This document shows, piece by piece, positions 1-11,930 of a DNA stretch of 64,000 bases. The first letter of the stretch is position 1. Every line of letters starts with the position of its first letter. Origin of the DNA: Salvator merianae (taxonomy: Eukaryota; Chordata; Lepidosauria; Squamata; Teiidae). The translations under genes were made by a program, and so were the position numbers. A model generated the notes under the pieces. The model searched no databases. It saw only the letters and a program-made list of their open reading frames with translations, and was not told where the DNA came from. The stretch lies in the NCBI GenBank assembly GCA_003586115.2, contig QVOM02000057.1, positions 1,370,163 to 1,434,162 on the forward strand. Direction: 5' to 3'.

Positions 1-880
1 GATAATTTCTTTGCAGGGTCCTCCTCACACCATTTTGAGGGACTTTTAACAAGATGCACATTTACTACAAATTCATTTCAGCCTCAGTGGAGATCAGGGT
101 TTTCTTTTCCACTGCCAATATTAGGACATGGGATGGAAGTTTATGGAAAGCACTTCCCTCACTCTTTTCTAGTGTGAAGGCAATTATGCAAGGGCTGATA
201 TATCAAACCAACAAGTGTACTAGGAGACTCCCTCACACTGGTGTGGTCTAATGGAGATATTTTCTGACCTTGTGACACCTTACTTTGTTCTGTATTTGCA
301 GGGTGGTTGCTTTGTGGTATATCGGAGCTCCACACTGACACGAAGCAGTAGCACAGCTACTCAGTTCAGCTAGATGACCTTTAGGGTTGCCTTTCATACT
401 CTCAGCAAATTTGTGAACAGAGAGTTTGTTGTTTCAAGAAGGCAAAAGAGGCAAAGAGTGAACGGAACACTACAACGCTGGGTCTTTCTTTCTCTGCAGA
501 ATCTGTTTTTGGAGAAAACATTTGCAGCTGAGAAAATACATCATTTTCTTCCCTTCATGTCACACAGCTATTTGTGATTTAAAAAAAAAAAAAAAAATCA
601 TGTCCATCTCCAGCAGTTCTTCCAACAACTGGCACCTTTTTGCACTAGCCCTAGAAGTTTCTTTTTCAATCATGTTTACCGCTTTGAAAAAAACAAGTTC
701 CCTCATTGAGGAACTCACTTTGCACCAGAAAAATAAAGCCTTTAATACAGAGCAAGGACAATATTTTCTGAATACATTCTGCCACACACAACAACCCCAT
801 GCAGTGTTCCTTAACAGGGTGCCTATCAATATATCTTAGCAGTGTAAAGGGTATAAAGGATCAAATGACATCTGAACATC
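1..880. other. Intergenic DNA left of MLLT11
   Basis: No gene is supported here. The short open frames are not conserved-looking and overlap on both strands. An A-run of about 17 bases lies near 581-597. The next gene expected from vertebrate synteny (GABPB2) would lie further left, outside the window. Confidence 0.5.
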
Positions 881-891
881 CTGGTCTGTGT

Positions 892-897
892 TTTATT
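892..897 (-). terminator. MLLT11: Candidate MLLT11 polyadenylation signal
   Basis: TTTATT on the plus strand reads AATAAA on the minus strand, about 1.3 kb beyond the MLLT11 stop codon. A 3' UTR of that length is plausible for this gene. No transcript evidence is available. Confidence 0.35.
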
Positions 898-2231
898 CTA
901 TTTTGCAAAGCTGTGTTTCTTAATCAACAGAACTCAGCCCTAACGTTGAAACAACAGGCATTTCCTTGACTTTTTTGGCCCCTTTTCTCTCTTCCATTGC
1001 TTCCCCCTCAAAAGATTTGGCTTTTTTCATCATTTTCAAGCACTGAGCAGAGGAAATAGCTCTAATTTTGCTGGTTCTGAAGAGCCCTCCTGAAATCCAT
1101 CTGGCTACAGGGTATTATTACAACACACAGAGTCCCCCATGCCATAAACGTTCTTAGCTACGTAGTTTGGACACATGGGTGAGGTGATTCCTAAAAATTA
1201 CTTTATCTAGCCATCCCTGATGTTAGAAGTGCAACGGTATCCTTTTGGCGCCCACCCATTCTTGTTTTGGCAGAAACTACAACTGACACCATGGGGTTTT
1301 TTTTGTTGTTGTTGGGGGTTTTTTGCTCAGCAAAAAGTAACATGTTTCAAAACAAGGGGGTACGCAGACAACCCTCAGCAAGTTTCAGATAATCAGAAAC
1401 GAAAATCTCCCTGGCTGTTATAAAATAGCTACACCAAATGCTCCTCAAAGACTCTCTCCCCCACCTTCCGATTTAAATTTGGATGCTTCTAAGAGCCGAC
1501 TTTTTGAAACATACAGCAAACCCTGCCCGACCTTTTTGTTCCATTGTTCTTTTTGCTCTGTATCATTCCCTCTTTCTCTGGAATTTTTCTGTCCTTCCAT
1601 CTTCCTTGACAGGTAGGAGGTGCCAGAGAAGGAAAAAAAAAATGAAGGAAAACACATCAGTACTGAAAAGACCACCTACCCTTTCCAGTGCTGAATGGTT
1701 CAGAACTTTCTCTCTTGTCACCTCCTCTCAAGGAAGAGAGCAAAAAGAAGGCGCAAATGCTGGGCCAAATGCTCACAGGCCAGATTTTGCTCATGGGCCA
1801 CCGGTTGCAAACCATCACGGTGCACATTAGCTGCAGTTCACCCCATTCCTGCGTGCAAGATGGGTTGTTTTATGAGAAGCATCTCTCCCCTTTACCCACA
1901 CTTCCTACTTCTGGTAGGGGCAGGGATAAGCATCCCAAGCGCACAACGGTAACCCTCCCGCCTGCCAGTGAATACTTTCGCATCCCACATTTTGTACGGC
2001 GCTTCGCTTTCCTCCCCTCAACGTCTCAAGAAACAGGACTGGTGCAGACACACAGATGACAAGGAAAAAAAAAATTAAATTAAGAAATCACTGCCATGAG
2101 CCACCTCGATTAGCATTGCCAAACGGCACGGAAAGAAGATCCCGGAAGGAGAACAAAGTGGGGAACAGGGGTACAGATAAACCATCGGTCTCCTCATGCT
2201 AATAGACAGGGAGGCCCCAGCGCCTTCAAAT

Positions 2232-2516
2232 TCAGATAAGGTCAAAATCTAAAGGGTTAATGGTGGCTATGGGTGCCCTCCAGAAATTGAAGCTGTTGAA
2301 CTGGAGGAGGTCGTCTTCGCTGTCGTCTTCTCCATCGGGGACGGCACGGTTCTGTTTTTTCCAGCTGGTGCCGAGGCCGCCGTAGCCGCCCGTCGGCTTG
2401 TCGTAGGCGGACATGTCGGCCAGGCCGAGGCACTTCAGGTCGGCCAGGTCCACTTCCGGGATGGGCATCCTCCAGAAAAGGAAAGAGTTGTACTGCGAGT
2501 TCACAGTATCCCTCAT
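2232..2516 (-). CDS. MLLT11: MLLT11 (AF1q) small cofactor-like protein
   Basis: This 94-residue protein matches vertebrate MLLT11 (human form 90 residues). It begins MRDTVNSQYNSFLFWRMPIP and ends in an FNFWRAPIA block followed by an acidic, hydrophobic tail. The gene is known as an MLL fusion partner; the protein shuttles between nucleus and cytoplasm and acts as a cofactor in Wnt/TCF7-type signalling. The stretch around residues 27-33 (LKCLGLA) sits where the human nuclear export signal lies. The whole frame is in one exon, as in mammals. A minus-strand acceptor (TTTGTAG) lies just upstream, so the exon begins at 2522, six bases before the ATG, and the 5' leader must be spliced on from a distal noncoding exon. 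The middle (residues 36-70) is Gly/Asp-rich and the most diverged from human. Residues 8-19 and 72-83 resemble each other. Confidence 0.95.
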   Translation of the reverse strand: MRDTVNSQYNSFLFWRMPIPEVDLADLKCLGLADMSAYDKPTGGYGGLGTSWKKQNRAVPDGEDDSEDDLLQFNSFNFWRAPIATINPLDFDLI

Positions 2517-4544
2517 GTTTGGCTACAAAGAAGAGGAGAAGGAGCTCTGTGAGAAGAATCCTAGACAGGACCCAGCAGATTGCAGTCTTGAGGGACCAAC
2601 GAGTAGAACCAGAAGCTGTTTGCTCTGGCATGGTAAATAGGTGGGTGTTCCAACATTGTGGACACTTTCTTCCACCACAGGCCAGTGAAGCTCAGAAGTC
2701 CCACAATATCTAGGAGGGTTACAGGTTCAACCACCAACCCAGGGTCTAATCCAGACACAAATGCCTGTCTGGGTTTCTTTAAAGCCAGCCTGCCTCTGAG
2801 AACTTTCAGTATTTATATCCTGTCCTTCACCTGTAGCAAAAGATCCTGGATGCTCCCTCAGACCCTTGCAGGAGGAAGATTAAAAATGTTACCATCCTTT
2901 TAATCTCATTTGCACTAACAGCACCTTAGTCTTTGTTCCCGTTTCTGCTGCTTCTGGGGTTTTTTTTCCCTTCCAAAAATATCTATAAATAAACCAAAAT
3001 GTCTGGCTTTTGTCTAGAAAAATCTGGACCCATTCCTCCACGATGTTGTTGGCTCTCGACCCACAAGTCTTGACCATTTGAAACCGTTAAGCATACCCAA
3101 AACATTTCAGTGTTTGCCAGGAGCTGAACTGGAAACTCTGGTGGGCGATGAATTTTCATGGCAGTGCCACGCCTATATCTCCTTCACATTCTCCCTCCCA
3201 CACACAGTCTTTTTCATCCACAGACCTGATTTCTTCAGAAATGGGTATTTAATTTTGTCTTTTAGGCCTAACCTAACAGTTGCCATTTCCTGTATTCCAG
3301 CCGTCACTTTGCCTTTTGCACCCAGCAAGGTTGCACTTAAGACCCTGTGTTTCCTCCAACACCCTTTAAAAAATAAATAAAAAAAGCAAACCACCGCTAC
3401 CCTTTCTTGTGTCTGATGCGTAGCTAAATAGATTCTCCAGCCTATTTTTTTATAATGCTCTCCTTCAAAAATTAGATCACTTTTAATTTTGCACACCAGC
3501 AAGAGAAATTGTGAATGTATCCCATCTGAGATCCAAAGCATTAAAATAGATGCTGGCATTTTTAAAATAGCACCCTGTTCGTGACGGATGCATAGATATT
3601 TATATACACCACACTACATTTCTATTTCCAGAAATTCTTGCTCATTAGAGAGACCAAGAGTGAATTTCATTTCATATATGGAATAGACAAGGTGATTATT
3701 TGGGGTGGGGGCTCAATTTATTTTTTTAATAAATGGTAGAAAGAGGGAAGGGTATTTTTGAATATCTAATCGCTTTTATGGATTTACACATACACAAACC
3801 ATCTACCTGCTAATTTTCAAACACAGCTTGGAGAGAGATGGGTTCGCTTTTACATCAACATGGAATTAGCCATTTTTGATAAGGCTTCTGCAATTTGATC
3901 TAGCCCATGAATAGATAGCTAGAAAACCTTCTCTCTTGACACTTGCCAAAAGCAGGTGGGAGAAACTGACCAGAATTACAGAATTGTTTTAATGACTGTT
4001 TTGCTCCTTACAGACAGCAAGGAATGTTAAGGAAACAGACAAAGCAAGAAAGACATCAAGAAGCTACAGCTTGGTTTATTTCTATTCCTGCCTCTTTCTT
4101 ACCTTCCAGAAGGGATCAGAGAACTCGGCTGGAAACCGGAGAGCGGAGAGCCTTCGCGTTAAGTGAGGGGCACAGATGGTCTGCTTGCTGCTCTGGCTTT
4201 TGTGTGGCAGGGCAATGTGCTTCAGTGCGCCTGTCTTGTGCGCACACTTTTTCTTTGCTGCAATGCAGCCCCTCCTAGCAGACAGCTTAATTATCCTCTT
4301 GCAAGGGCTTCTGGTCCAATGAATCAGCTGTATGAACAGTCTCCTACTATCAGGTGGGGAGAAGGGACTGGCCACCAAGAAGCATGCCTGATGTGCCTAT
4401 ATATAATGTTGTAACATGCATTTGGCAGGGTGTATCCAGTTTCACTTGAGCAGGGTGCCGTACGATGTTGCTTAGACCATTGTGATAGTATTTGTTCCCA
4501 GTCAAGGCAACAAGATAGGAGTGCTTGATTTGTGGATAGGCAAA

Positions 4545-4890
4545 GAGAAAATAAGACATGTCTTGCTGGATCAGGCCACGGACCATTTAGTCCAGCATCC
4601 CTTCTCACCCAGTGGCCCACCAATGGCTTCTGTGCATCTCAAGCAGAAGACGAAGGTGAAACCTTCACCTGCTCTCCACTCCCTGCAAATGGCCTTAGAG
4701 GCCTCCTGCCTGCCTCTCCAGTGCCGATTACTGTCCAACTAGTCCAGCTTCCTGTCTCACACAGAGGCCCACCAATGGCTTCTGGGCATCTCAAGCAGAA
4801 GACGAAGGCAAAACCCTCACCTACTCTCAACTCCCTTCAAACAGCCTTTAGAGGTATCCTGCTTTCCTCTCTAACCTGGAGGTGGTCCAC
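4545..4890 (-). mobile_element. CR1-like LINE 3' fragment with internal duplication
   Basis: The minus-strand sequence matches the repeat copies at 15.4-15.9 kb and 12.7-13.4 kb. Two tandem units of roughly 150 bases, each with a CTGGAC(T/C)AGATGG-type block and a TCTTCTGCTTGAGATGC-type block, are visible. The copy at 15.4-15.9 kb has the same doubled structure, while the one at 12.7 kb has a single unit. It is 5'-truncated and has no intact coding frame. Confidence 0.6.
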
Positions 4891-4904
4891 TCTAGAAGTC
4901 TTTG

Positions 4905-5082
4905 GCCCTTTCTGCACTTGGCTTTATTGTGGATTATATCTCAGAATAGGGACCTGCTATGCACATGCTAATACAAACTCTGAAAGGTCTTGCCCATGGT
5001 CTACCATAGTCTGCACTAGCACGCAGATGGCAGGTCCCTATTCTGAGCTATAATCTGGAATAAGTCCAGGTGCAGAAAGGGC
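4905..5082. mobile_element. Inverted-repeat DNA transposon (MITE), family A copy 1
   Basis: A 178-bp element has long terminal inverted repeats. The left end GCCCTTTCTGCACTTGG mirrors the right end over about 63 bases, including the shared block CTCAGAATAGGGACCTGC. Flanking pentamers are CTTTG and CATTG, a 4-of-5 match consistent with a decayed 5-bp target duplication. It has no coding capacity. A second copy lies at 9417-9595. Confidence 0.8.
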
Positions 5083-5097
5083 CATTGTCTAACCCTA

Positions 5098-5300
5098 TAG
5101 GAACATAAGAGAAGCTCTGCTGGATTGAATCACAGCCCATCTAGTTCAACATCCCATCTCACGCTGTGGCCTACGAATTGCTTCTGGGCATTCTCAAGTA
5201 TCCATTCCAGTAGCCACTGATATATCTGTTCTCCACTAATTTGCCAGACTCCTTATTAAAGTCATCCAAGCTAGTGGCTGTTGCACAAAGTGGAGAGAGT
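5098..5300 (-). mobile_element. CR1-like LINE 3' fragment
   Basis: The block GGATTGAATCACAGCCCATC followed by the TAGT(C/T)CAACATCC motif matches the 3' end of the CR1-like copy at 12.7-13.4 kb. It extends through the ATTTGCCAGACTCC and AAGTCATCCAAGCTAGTGGC blocks before truncation. No frame survives. Confidence 0.5.
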
Positions 5301-5439
5301 ATTCCTATCCGATAATTTTAAGTGATGGGAAGTTGATATGGAACTGCAGAATTGGTAGCTGTTGGTTCTTCGTTGTTATAGGTCTATGGAACGATGCCAT
5401 CAGAACAGGAACGTTGGATAGAAATCCATCTTAAATCAA

Positions 5440-5870
5440 CGCATAGAAGACATTTAACTCAAGTGAAACTAGCCCATATCAACTCAAAGACCTCACCCCA
5501 GTGTTTGGAGGGGGTGTAAAACAAAGGGCATTTATTTCCACTTATGGTGGGAATGCCACAACGTTCATCTATTCTGCATAAAGGGTCACCTGAATCCAGA
5601 ACTCCGCATGCTTCTATTAGACCAGACTAATCTGCAGGTCACGAAACAATCAGGAGCACTGAAATTGATGATTATGGCTGCTGAACAATACATTGTATAG
5701 AATTGGCAACACGGTAACAGCCTAAATGCAACAGATCGGTACAACAATTTACAGACTATCCCCACGAATGATACAGTAGCATACCAAGCTCTGCTTTTCA
5801 GGAATAATAATCCTGCCCTGAAATTCCTAGATAAAGGGGAAAGAAATCCTTCTGAACTATGAAACTAGTC
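5440..5870 (+). mobile_element. L1-type LINE ORF2 3' remnant
   Basis: Translation of the plus strand gives KGIYFHLWWECHNV followed by a hydrophobic stretch ending in AAEQYIV. These resemble the W-W-x-C region and downstream part near the C-terminus of L1-type ORF2 proteins in squamates. Stop codons interrupt it, so it is dead. Confidence 0.5.
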
Positions 5871-5969
5871 TTACGGATCTGAAATGACCGCAGAAATTGT
5901 ACATGGAATACTTGGTTAAAGAATGATGAATAAGGAAAGGTGTGCACAAGCGATTGCCCTGGAGTTTAC

Positions 5970-6519
5970 CTGGAAATAGAGTTTCGAAGTATGCAGAACC
6001 ACCTCGTCTTTGGGTTTATTTTGCTGTTGTATTTTGATTGACATAGGATATATCCAGCGAGAGGGCGAGCGAGCGAGCGAGCGAGCGAGCGAGAGATCTC
6101 ATCGCGGTGCAGTGCCGCCGGCTCCCCAGGGTTGGAGCTCTTTGCTTTCCCGACGCACACAGAGGGCGCGCACTGAAGACGAATAAATAGACCGCTCCGG
6201 GGGTGCGCGCACGGGCGCGGGCGCGCGCCTGATGAAAGCCCTCGTTTTGAAAGCATTTCCTTATTCAATTTCTCTCGCACGCAGAGCAGAGAGACGAGGA
6301 GAAAGCCAGAGAGAGAGCGCGCGGAGGGAACCACACCTCTAGGCAGAGAATTTTTTTTTTTTTTTTAAAGCCTGAATTTCCCAAGCAAAGAAAACTCTCC
6401 ATGCCAGTCTAGGCGAGGAGGAGCTGTTGGGGGCGAAAAGGAAGGAGGAAAACAAAAAGAGGAACTGAATCCAGGAAGAAACGTGTGAGTCCCAGCAGCT
6501 CAGAATGCGAGAAGGTCAG
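5970..6519. promoter_or_regulatory. CpG-rich divergent promoter of MLLT11 and CDC42SE1
   Basis: This region is dense in CpG (for example GGTGCGCGCACGGGCGCGG near 6200) in an otherwise CpG-poor neighbourhood. A minus-strand donor at 5970/5969 suits a noncoding first exon of MLLT11. A plus-strand donor (GGTCAG then GTAAGG) at 6519/6520 suits a noncoding first exon of CDC42SE1. The two genes therefore appear to start head to head here, but the start sites cannot be placed from sequence. A (GCGA)n microsatellite at about 6065-6092 lies inside the presumed MLLT11 exon 1. Confidence 0.6.
6065..6092. repeat. (GCGA)n microsatellite
   Basis: About seven tandem GCGA units sit within the CpG-rich promoter or first exon. 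Confidence 0.85.
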
Positions 6520-7330
6520 GTAAGGCGCTGTTAAAACTTTGTCTCTTTCTAAAGCGATTATGGGCATTTCCACGGGTTTCTGTGCCTTCTGGTTAGCTCG
6601 GGGCGAAACTGGTTAGGCTGTTCTTCTCGCTGTGAAACAAAGGCTGTGATCAGACACAGAAAAAAAAAAGGGGGGGGGAAGCTTCTCTGAGGCGACTTAC
6701 TGAAGGCTCCGAGGTGGGATCCTTCACACGCCAGTCTGCCCCTCCCCCTCTCCTGAACATTTTGTGCCAGTAGAAAAGGTGGATTAGGGAAGGTTGGGGG
6801 CCAGGGCCATCCACTACTGTCTCTGAGGTGCCTCCGAGGCGCCCCTTTCACCGTGTCTGATCACAGCCAAAGTTTCTGATCTCGTCAGGAGTGGCCGAAA
6901 CAAGGTTTCTCGGCTCCAAAGTTCACACCTCGTGTTGGGTATTTTCGTTTGCTCGTTTTTAAGGACTGTATCAGCTTTTTTGTTCTTATTTTTGTTTTAA
7001 AGAAAACAAGGATTTGAGTCACACACACCAGCACCCTTTAACCGCCCCAAACTCTTCCTCGTCCACTACTTGAAGTCAAGTCATGCCTTTGTGTAAAAGA
7101 ACCAGGACGCTTTGTGAAATACACAGATCTCCTTGCCTTCACATTTTTCTGTGGCTTAACGCTCTTGATTGTGCCTTTGAAAGCACCCGAAACTGAGACT
7201 GGGGAAAAAAAAAAAAAGGAAGAATAAATCTGTGTCCCATTGATTCGAAATAGAAGGCTGGGTTAAAGCCCTCCACTCCTCCCTAGAAAAAAGATCTCTT
7301 TAAGTCCTTTGCAAAGGTTCTTGTGTCTGT

Positions 7331-7374
7331 TCTCTCTCTCTCACTCACACACACACACACACAAACACACACTG
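7331..7374. repeat. (TC)n then (AC)n microsatellite
   Basis: A short TC run passes into an AC run with one AAAC interruption. Confidence 0.8.
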
Positions 7375-9416
7375 ACGGATTGTGAAAAAAAAAAATCAAA
7401 ACCACCAACAGAAGAAAGGGGGAAGAGGAACAGAAAGGGACAGGAAACCTCTATTTCTCTAATCTGCTTCTTTCATCTTTCTTCTAATCGGTCTTTTTAA
7501 ATGTAAGTTCGAATTTCCACTTGACATTGCCTGGCCAATTTTTTTTTTTCCTTCGATTCCCTTCTTTTTACTTTCTCTTGGAAAGCAAATTTGATTCAGA
7601 CACCTGCCCTCACCTTGCTCTGCCCTCGCCCAGGGTTCAGCCAGGTCCCGAAAGCAACCTTTTAAAACTGCCCCTGTAATACGTGGGGCGTTTCAGCTTC
7701 CCCTCCCTGGGTGCAGACAGTTTGGTCCAATTAATGTCCTACATGGGTGTTTCCTGGCTACGGAGACAGGCGTGGGAAAGTTCTTGCAAAATATTCCTCT
7801 CTCCGCATGACTTGCCGAATCCACTCAAAAGCCAGTTAACAGAAGATTATCTTTTATTATACTAATATAAAAAACAAACCAAAACTTTTGTACTTTTCGG
7901 AGACAACACAGGCCGGGGGGGGAGGGGGGGCTTGTGGCTGATGAATTCTGACATCAGTGTAAATCAAAATGTAATTAACTGTTGAAAACAAACAGCTACA
8001 TTTGCAGCTATGATGTCCTTTTGTGTTGCATTTCTAAATTATTAGGGAGTTGTTGGGTTTTTTTTAACAAAAAGGGCCAGCAAAAAGTAATGGGGAAGCC
8101 AGTGATATCCTAAGCTTCTTACAGGCTCTTACAAAAGCATTGGAGGAGGGATTTACCCCCCTCTTTCCCTTCCCCCCCCCTTTCCATTTCCTCTCTTTGC
8201 TTTGGCTATGGAGTCTGGTGACTGGTCATTCATTGTCCGGGCAGCTTTAGGCAAAACAGGGACCTGACCCAGCATGGCTCAACTCTTTGCCTTTAATCCT
8301 TTCCAGCATCAATTCCTGCCATACCCAAGTCACCTCTTCCAGCAACTGCCTCTGTCTGAGCATTTCTGTCCGTTTTTGGAATGTTTATTTAGTTCCAAGG
8401 AAAGGAAACTTCTTCTCTATCCAGACGACTTCCTTGCGTTCCCTGAAGCAGGCGAGGAGGATAGAAAAATCCTGTCTAAAACTTCTTTTCTAAAAACAAA
8501 AATTACAGGATTGGCCCCTACAAAAAGCCCCATGTATTCACGCCTCTCCCAGTCAGTCCTTCCTAAAATTTGCTAATATTATGGGGCTGTTGTTGTTTAA
8601 AACTGTTGCTGTTGCTGGCCCAGATTGGTGCAACTTCGGGGCAACCCCGGGCATTTGAGTAGGCAGGCTCAGCTGGAGTTGCGCCAAAGCCACATAAATT
8701 TGGCAGAGTTCACGCTGGGCACAGATTCAGGGCAGGCCAGACACATCTCCCCCCCTGGTTCCTGCTTCTGCCACATTAACAATAGTGACAGCCAGTGCGC
8801 AAGAGCGCATTTTAGCATTTTGGTTTGCCCTCTCCATTGAGTGTGGCAGACATTCTGCATGTCACGGTTCTGAGAAGACTTGCTTCCTTTCTGCCTGTCC
8901 CTTGTAAAAAAAAAGGGGAAGCTACCTCAGTTTTTTTTTTCTTCCCTGCAATGGCAGAGCTCAGGTTACACCTTGCAGAAAAGGCGGTTAAAGAGTTTTA
9001 CTTTCAACGCCCCACCTCAAGGAGGAGTGAGTTGCACTGATAAGATTCCCAGCCTCACCTCTGGAAAAAGCCCCTCCGTTTTCCAACTTGCCTTTCCCCC
9101 ACCGCAATCCGCGGGCAACCCCCGCTTTTCCTCCCGCCTCCGTTTCTCCAAATCTCACACTTGTGACCTTGAGATGTGAAACCGTTTGCCTTCGGGATTT
9201 CCGCCCCATCAAGGACGAGGCCTGTTAAGACTTGGAGCGCAGGGTGGCTGTGTAGACCTGCAGAAGCGCCAACTGTGTGTTCTACCCACGTGCACTCACA
9301 CTATTCCTAAAAAAAAAATAAAAAAAAAAATAAAAAGATTTTGCATCCCTGGATATTTGCATGCCGGGAAATCACATTTTTAAAACAGGGTGGATCGTGT
9401 GCTGGTTCTCTCTATG

Positions 9417-9595
9417 GCCCTTTCTGCACTTGGCCTTATTGTGGATTATATCTCAGAATAGGGACCTGCTATCCACATGCTATTATAAACTATTAAAGGC
9501 CTTGCCCAGGGCCTACCATAGTCTGCACTAGCATGCAGATGGCAGGTCCCTATTCTGAGATATAATCTGGAATAAGTCCAAGTGCAGAAAAGGGC
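9417..9595. mobile_element. Inverted-repeat DNA transposon (MITE), family A copy 2
   Basis: This 179-bp element is close to identical in layout to the one at 4905-5082, with GCCCTTTCTGCACTTGG at the left and its complement at the right. It is flanked on both sides by CTATG (9412-9416 and 9596-9600), a perfect 5-bp target site duplication. It is noncoding. Confidence 0.85.
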
Positions 9596-9639
9596 CTATG
9601 TCTCCTCAGGCTAACAGCAACATGTAGTTTTGGGAAAGG

Positions 9640-9765
9640 GGCAGAAATACCTAAGAGGGTCAAAGCAACAGGAATATTACTCTCTCTCCTATTTTGTCCT
9701 CACAACAGCCCTTTGAGGTGGGAGAAGCTAAGAAGCAATAGTTAGCTTCTCAAGGGCACAGCTAG
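9640..9765 (+). mobile_element. SINE-tail-like fragment
   Basis: The blocks TCCTCACAACAGCCCTTTGA and AGGTGGGAGAAGCTAAG, then TTCTCAAGGGCACAGCTAGT, resemble the body of common squamate SINE/MIR-like repeats. Its limits are approximate. Confidence 0.4.
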
Positions 9766-11794
9766 TGTTGAGCGAGTCCGTTCTGCTGCATCGCCAAAGG
9801 ACCCCCAGAAATGCTACAGGTGGCCTGGGATTTCTATTTTGGCTTGTTGTTGGGTTACTGTTGCCCTCTGTATACGCTCTTGGTTCCAGTTTGCATTGCA
9901 CAAGGGTACTTTCTAGTTTTCTTAGCCCACTGCATCCAGAGGACTCCCCAAAGCTTCCAAGTCTGTGTTCTGACTCTCTAGGCGTGGCATTTCCCTTGCC
10001 AACACCTGCTTGATACGTTGTGGTAGAGTTGTCATTTTAAAGAGTGTACCTTGAATATCTTCAGTTTCGTTTTCAAAAGCAATAGCCTGATTTGAAAGAA
10101 ATAACCTGAAAGCGACCTGCTTAGTCGAAAACCTGTGCTCTCACTCACAGGAAATGGACTTGGTGGTTCTCTGCGAAACTGGCAGCTGCTTTTCCACAAA
10201 GGAGTTTGGGAGAGTGAGAGGTTCCTTTTGCCATGGCCCTTTAGCACAGGTTCCTTTAGCCATGGCTAATATTTCACCCTAGTTCTTGTAGAATGGGCAG
10301 GTGTGTGTTCTGCTTAAAAACTGGGATGCGGGAAGAAGGGGGAGACCTTTGGGTTTATGGACCAAGGGTGCAGGACGAGATGTCACTTGAAAATCTCATT
10401 TTCACCTGCCTGAAATCTAGCATGGTGTGGTTCCGGCAGGTAAAAGTGAGGCTTTGAGCTGTGAAAGGCCTCAACCCGGATCCATAAGCCATCCCTGGAT
10501 TTTTTTATTATTATTATTTCTGAACAACTGTCCATGCCACTGCATGGTTAAACCTCTATAAAACATGGAGCATTTCACCCTCTTTTCCATGAGTTGAAAT
10601 TTGGGTCCAGTTTAGTGTTGCCTGTGGGTGGTTTCTGGCTGTGGACAGGCGTGGGAAAGTTCTTGCAAGGCTGCAAAATACTCTTCTCAGCACCAGTTGC
10701 CAAATCCACACAAAGGCCAATTAACACACGATTATATTTTATTATATTAACTCCCTCCCCCTCCCCCCAAAAAATCCCCACTTTTGTATCTTCAAGAGAC
10801 ACCACAGGCGTGGTATCTCCTCTGTCAGCTTAACGGGGAAGGGACTTGAGGCCTGATTTAATTCCCACATCACCTTCCTGTGTGCCTTCATCAAGGCGAA
10901 AATCCTCTGGAGCTTCTGAGCAAACATTTCTGCCTCAGTAGGAATCAAGGCCGGAGGTACTTGCTTCTTAGCCTTCTGACCAGGTTGGGGTTAAATAAAA
11001 TCAGTTCTTTAGAGGATGGACATCGGCCCAGGTTGTGACTGCGGCTTGTTTGGGACTTCAGAGACTGGAGGTGAGGATTTAGGCAAAAGCAGAGAGGCGA
11101 ATAGGATGCCTGTGGACACCTGGGCCAATCTCCGTGGCCTGACCATCGTCCAGCTGTTGCCTGGTAGCCATGCAGCTTGGTTGGCAAAGATGCAGAAGGG
11201 GTTGGCCTGAGCACCTTCTGGGAACCAGGCCGGGATTGAACCTTCGTATAGCTTTCTTGGTTGGTGCTAAAGAGATTAGCCAAGACCACCTGGGCAGGAA
11301 CTGAACTTCCTCTGCTGTAAAGGTGTGGCTACCTCCTGGGTGTCAACAGCTAGTTCTGAAGAAGGCCAGAGAGTTCAGGCCAGCAGGCGGTTCCTTTCTG
11401 CCTCTGCATGGCGTCTTCAGTCAGCCTCTGCACACGCTTCTCCTCTCTTCATGTTCTCATCCTCGGACGGCCTGTTAGAGAAGAAGGAAGAAAAAAAAAA
11501 CCTTTTCCCTTGGGGTATTAGTGAGCGGTCTCCAGCCAGAGCACCAGTGTTGCCATCCCTTCCCGATGCTGGACGGCTAACTTCGTTCTCGCCTGAGCAG
11601 GTGGAATGTTTGAACGCATTCCATGACACCGCGTCGGCTCAGGCTATTGGCAACCAAGGTTTCTCCCTGTGGGCGCGTGGCTGTCATTCTAGCAACCACC
11701 TCACCCTGTTAAAGCCTCTGTGATTCAGATGGGATGCATCAAACTGAGGGCAGCGGCATGGGGAAAGGAAGTGGTTTCCTTAAGGCGAGTGAGG

Positions 11795-11930
11795 TCCAAT
11801 CCTCGCCTTAACAGTGTAGCCTGCCTCACAAGGCTGTTGTGAAGACAAAGGGAGGGGAGAATAATAAAATGTACCACACTGAGCTCTTCCGGCCTAGGGC
11901 GGGATATAAAGGCTACAAGTAAATAATATT
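11795..11930 (+). mobile_element. Squamate SINE tail fragment
   Basis: GCCTCACAAGGCTGTTGTGA followed by a GGCGGGATATAAAGGCTAC-type tail and AAATAA is typical of the 3' part of abundant squamate SINEs. No internal promoter is visible. Confidence 0.45.

Larger units (their letters stand above)
2523..5969 (-). other. MLLT11: MLLT11 intron 1 (5' UTR intron)
   Basis: The minus-strand acceptor at 2523-2524 and a good donor (CAG then GTAAAC) at 5968-5969 bracket an intron of about 3.4 kb. It contains two CR1-like fragments (4.5-5.3 kb), a small inverted-repeat transposon (4.9-5.1 kb) and an L1-like remnant (5.4-5.9 kb). From 2.6 to 4.5 kb I see no recognisable gene or repeat. Confidence 0.5.

Noticed and set aside
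4532..5053. 173-codon plus-strand frame
   Set aside because: It spans the CR1-like fragment (antisense) and MITE family A; its composition follows the repeats.
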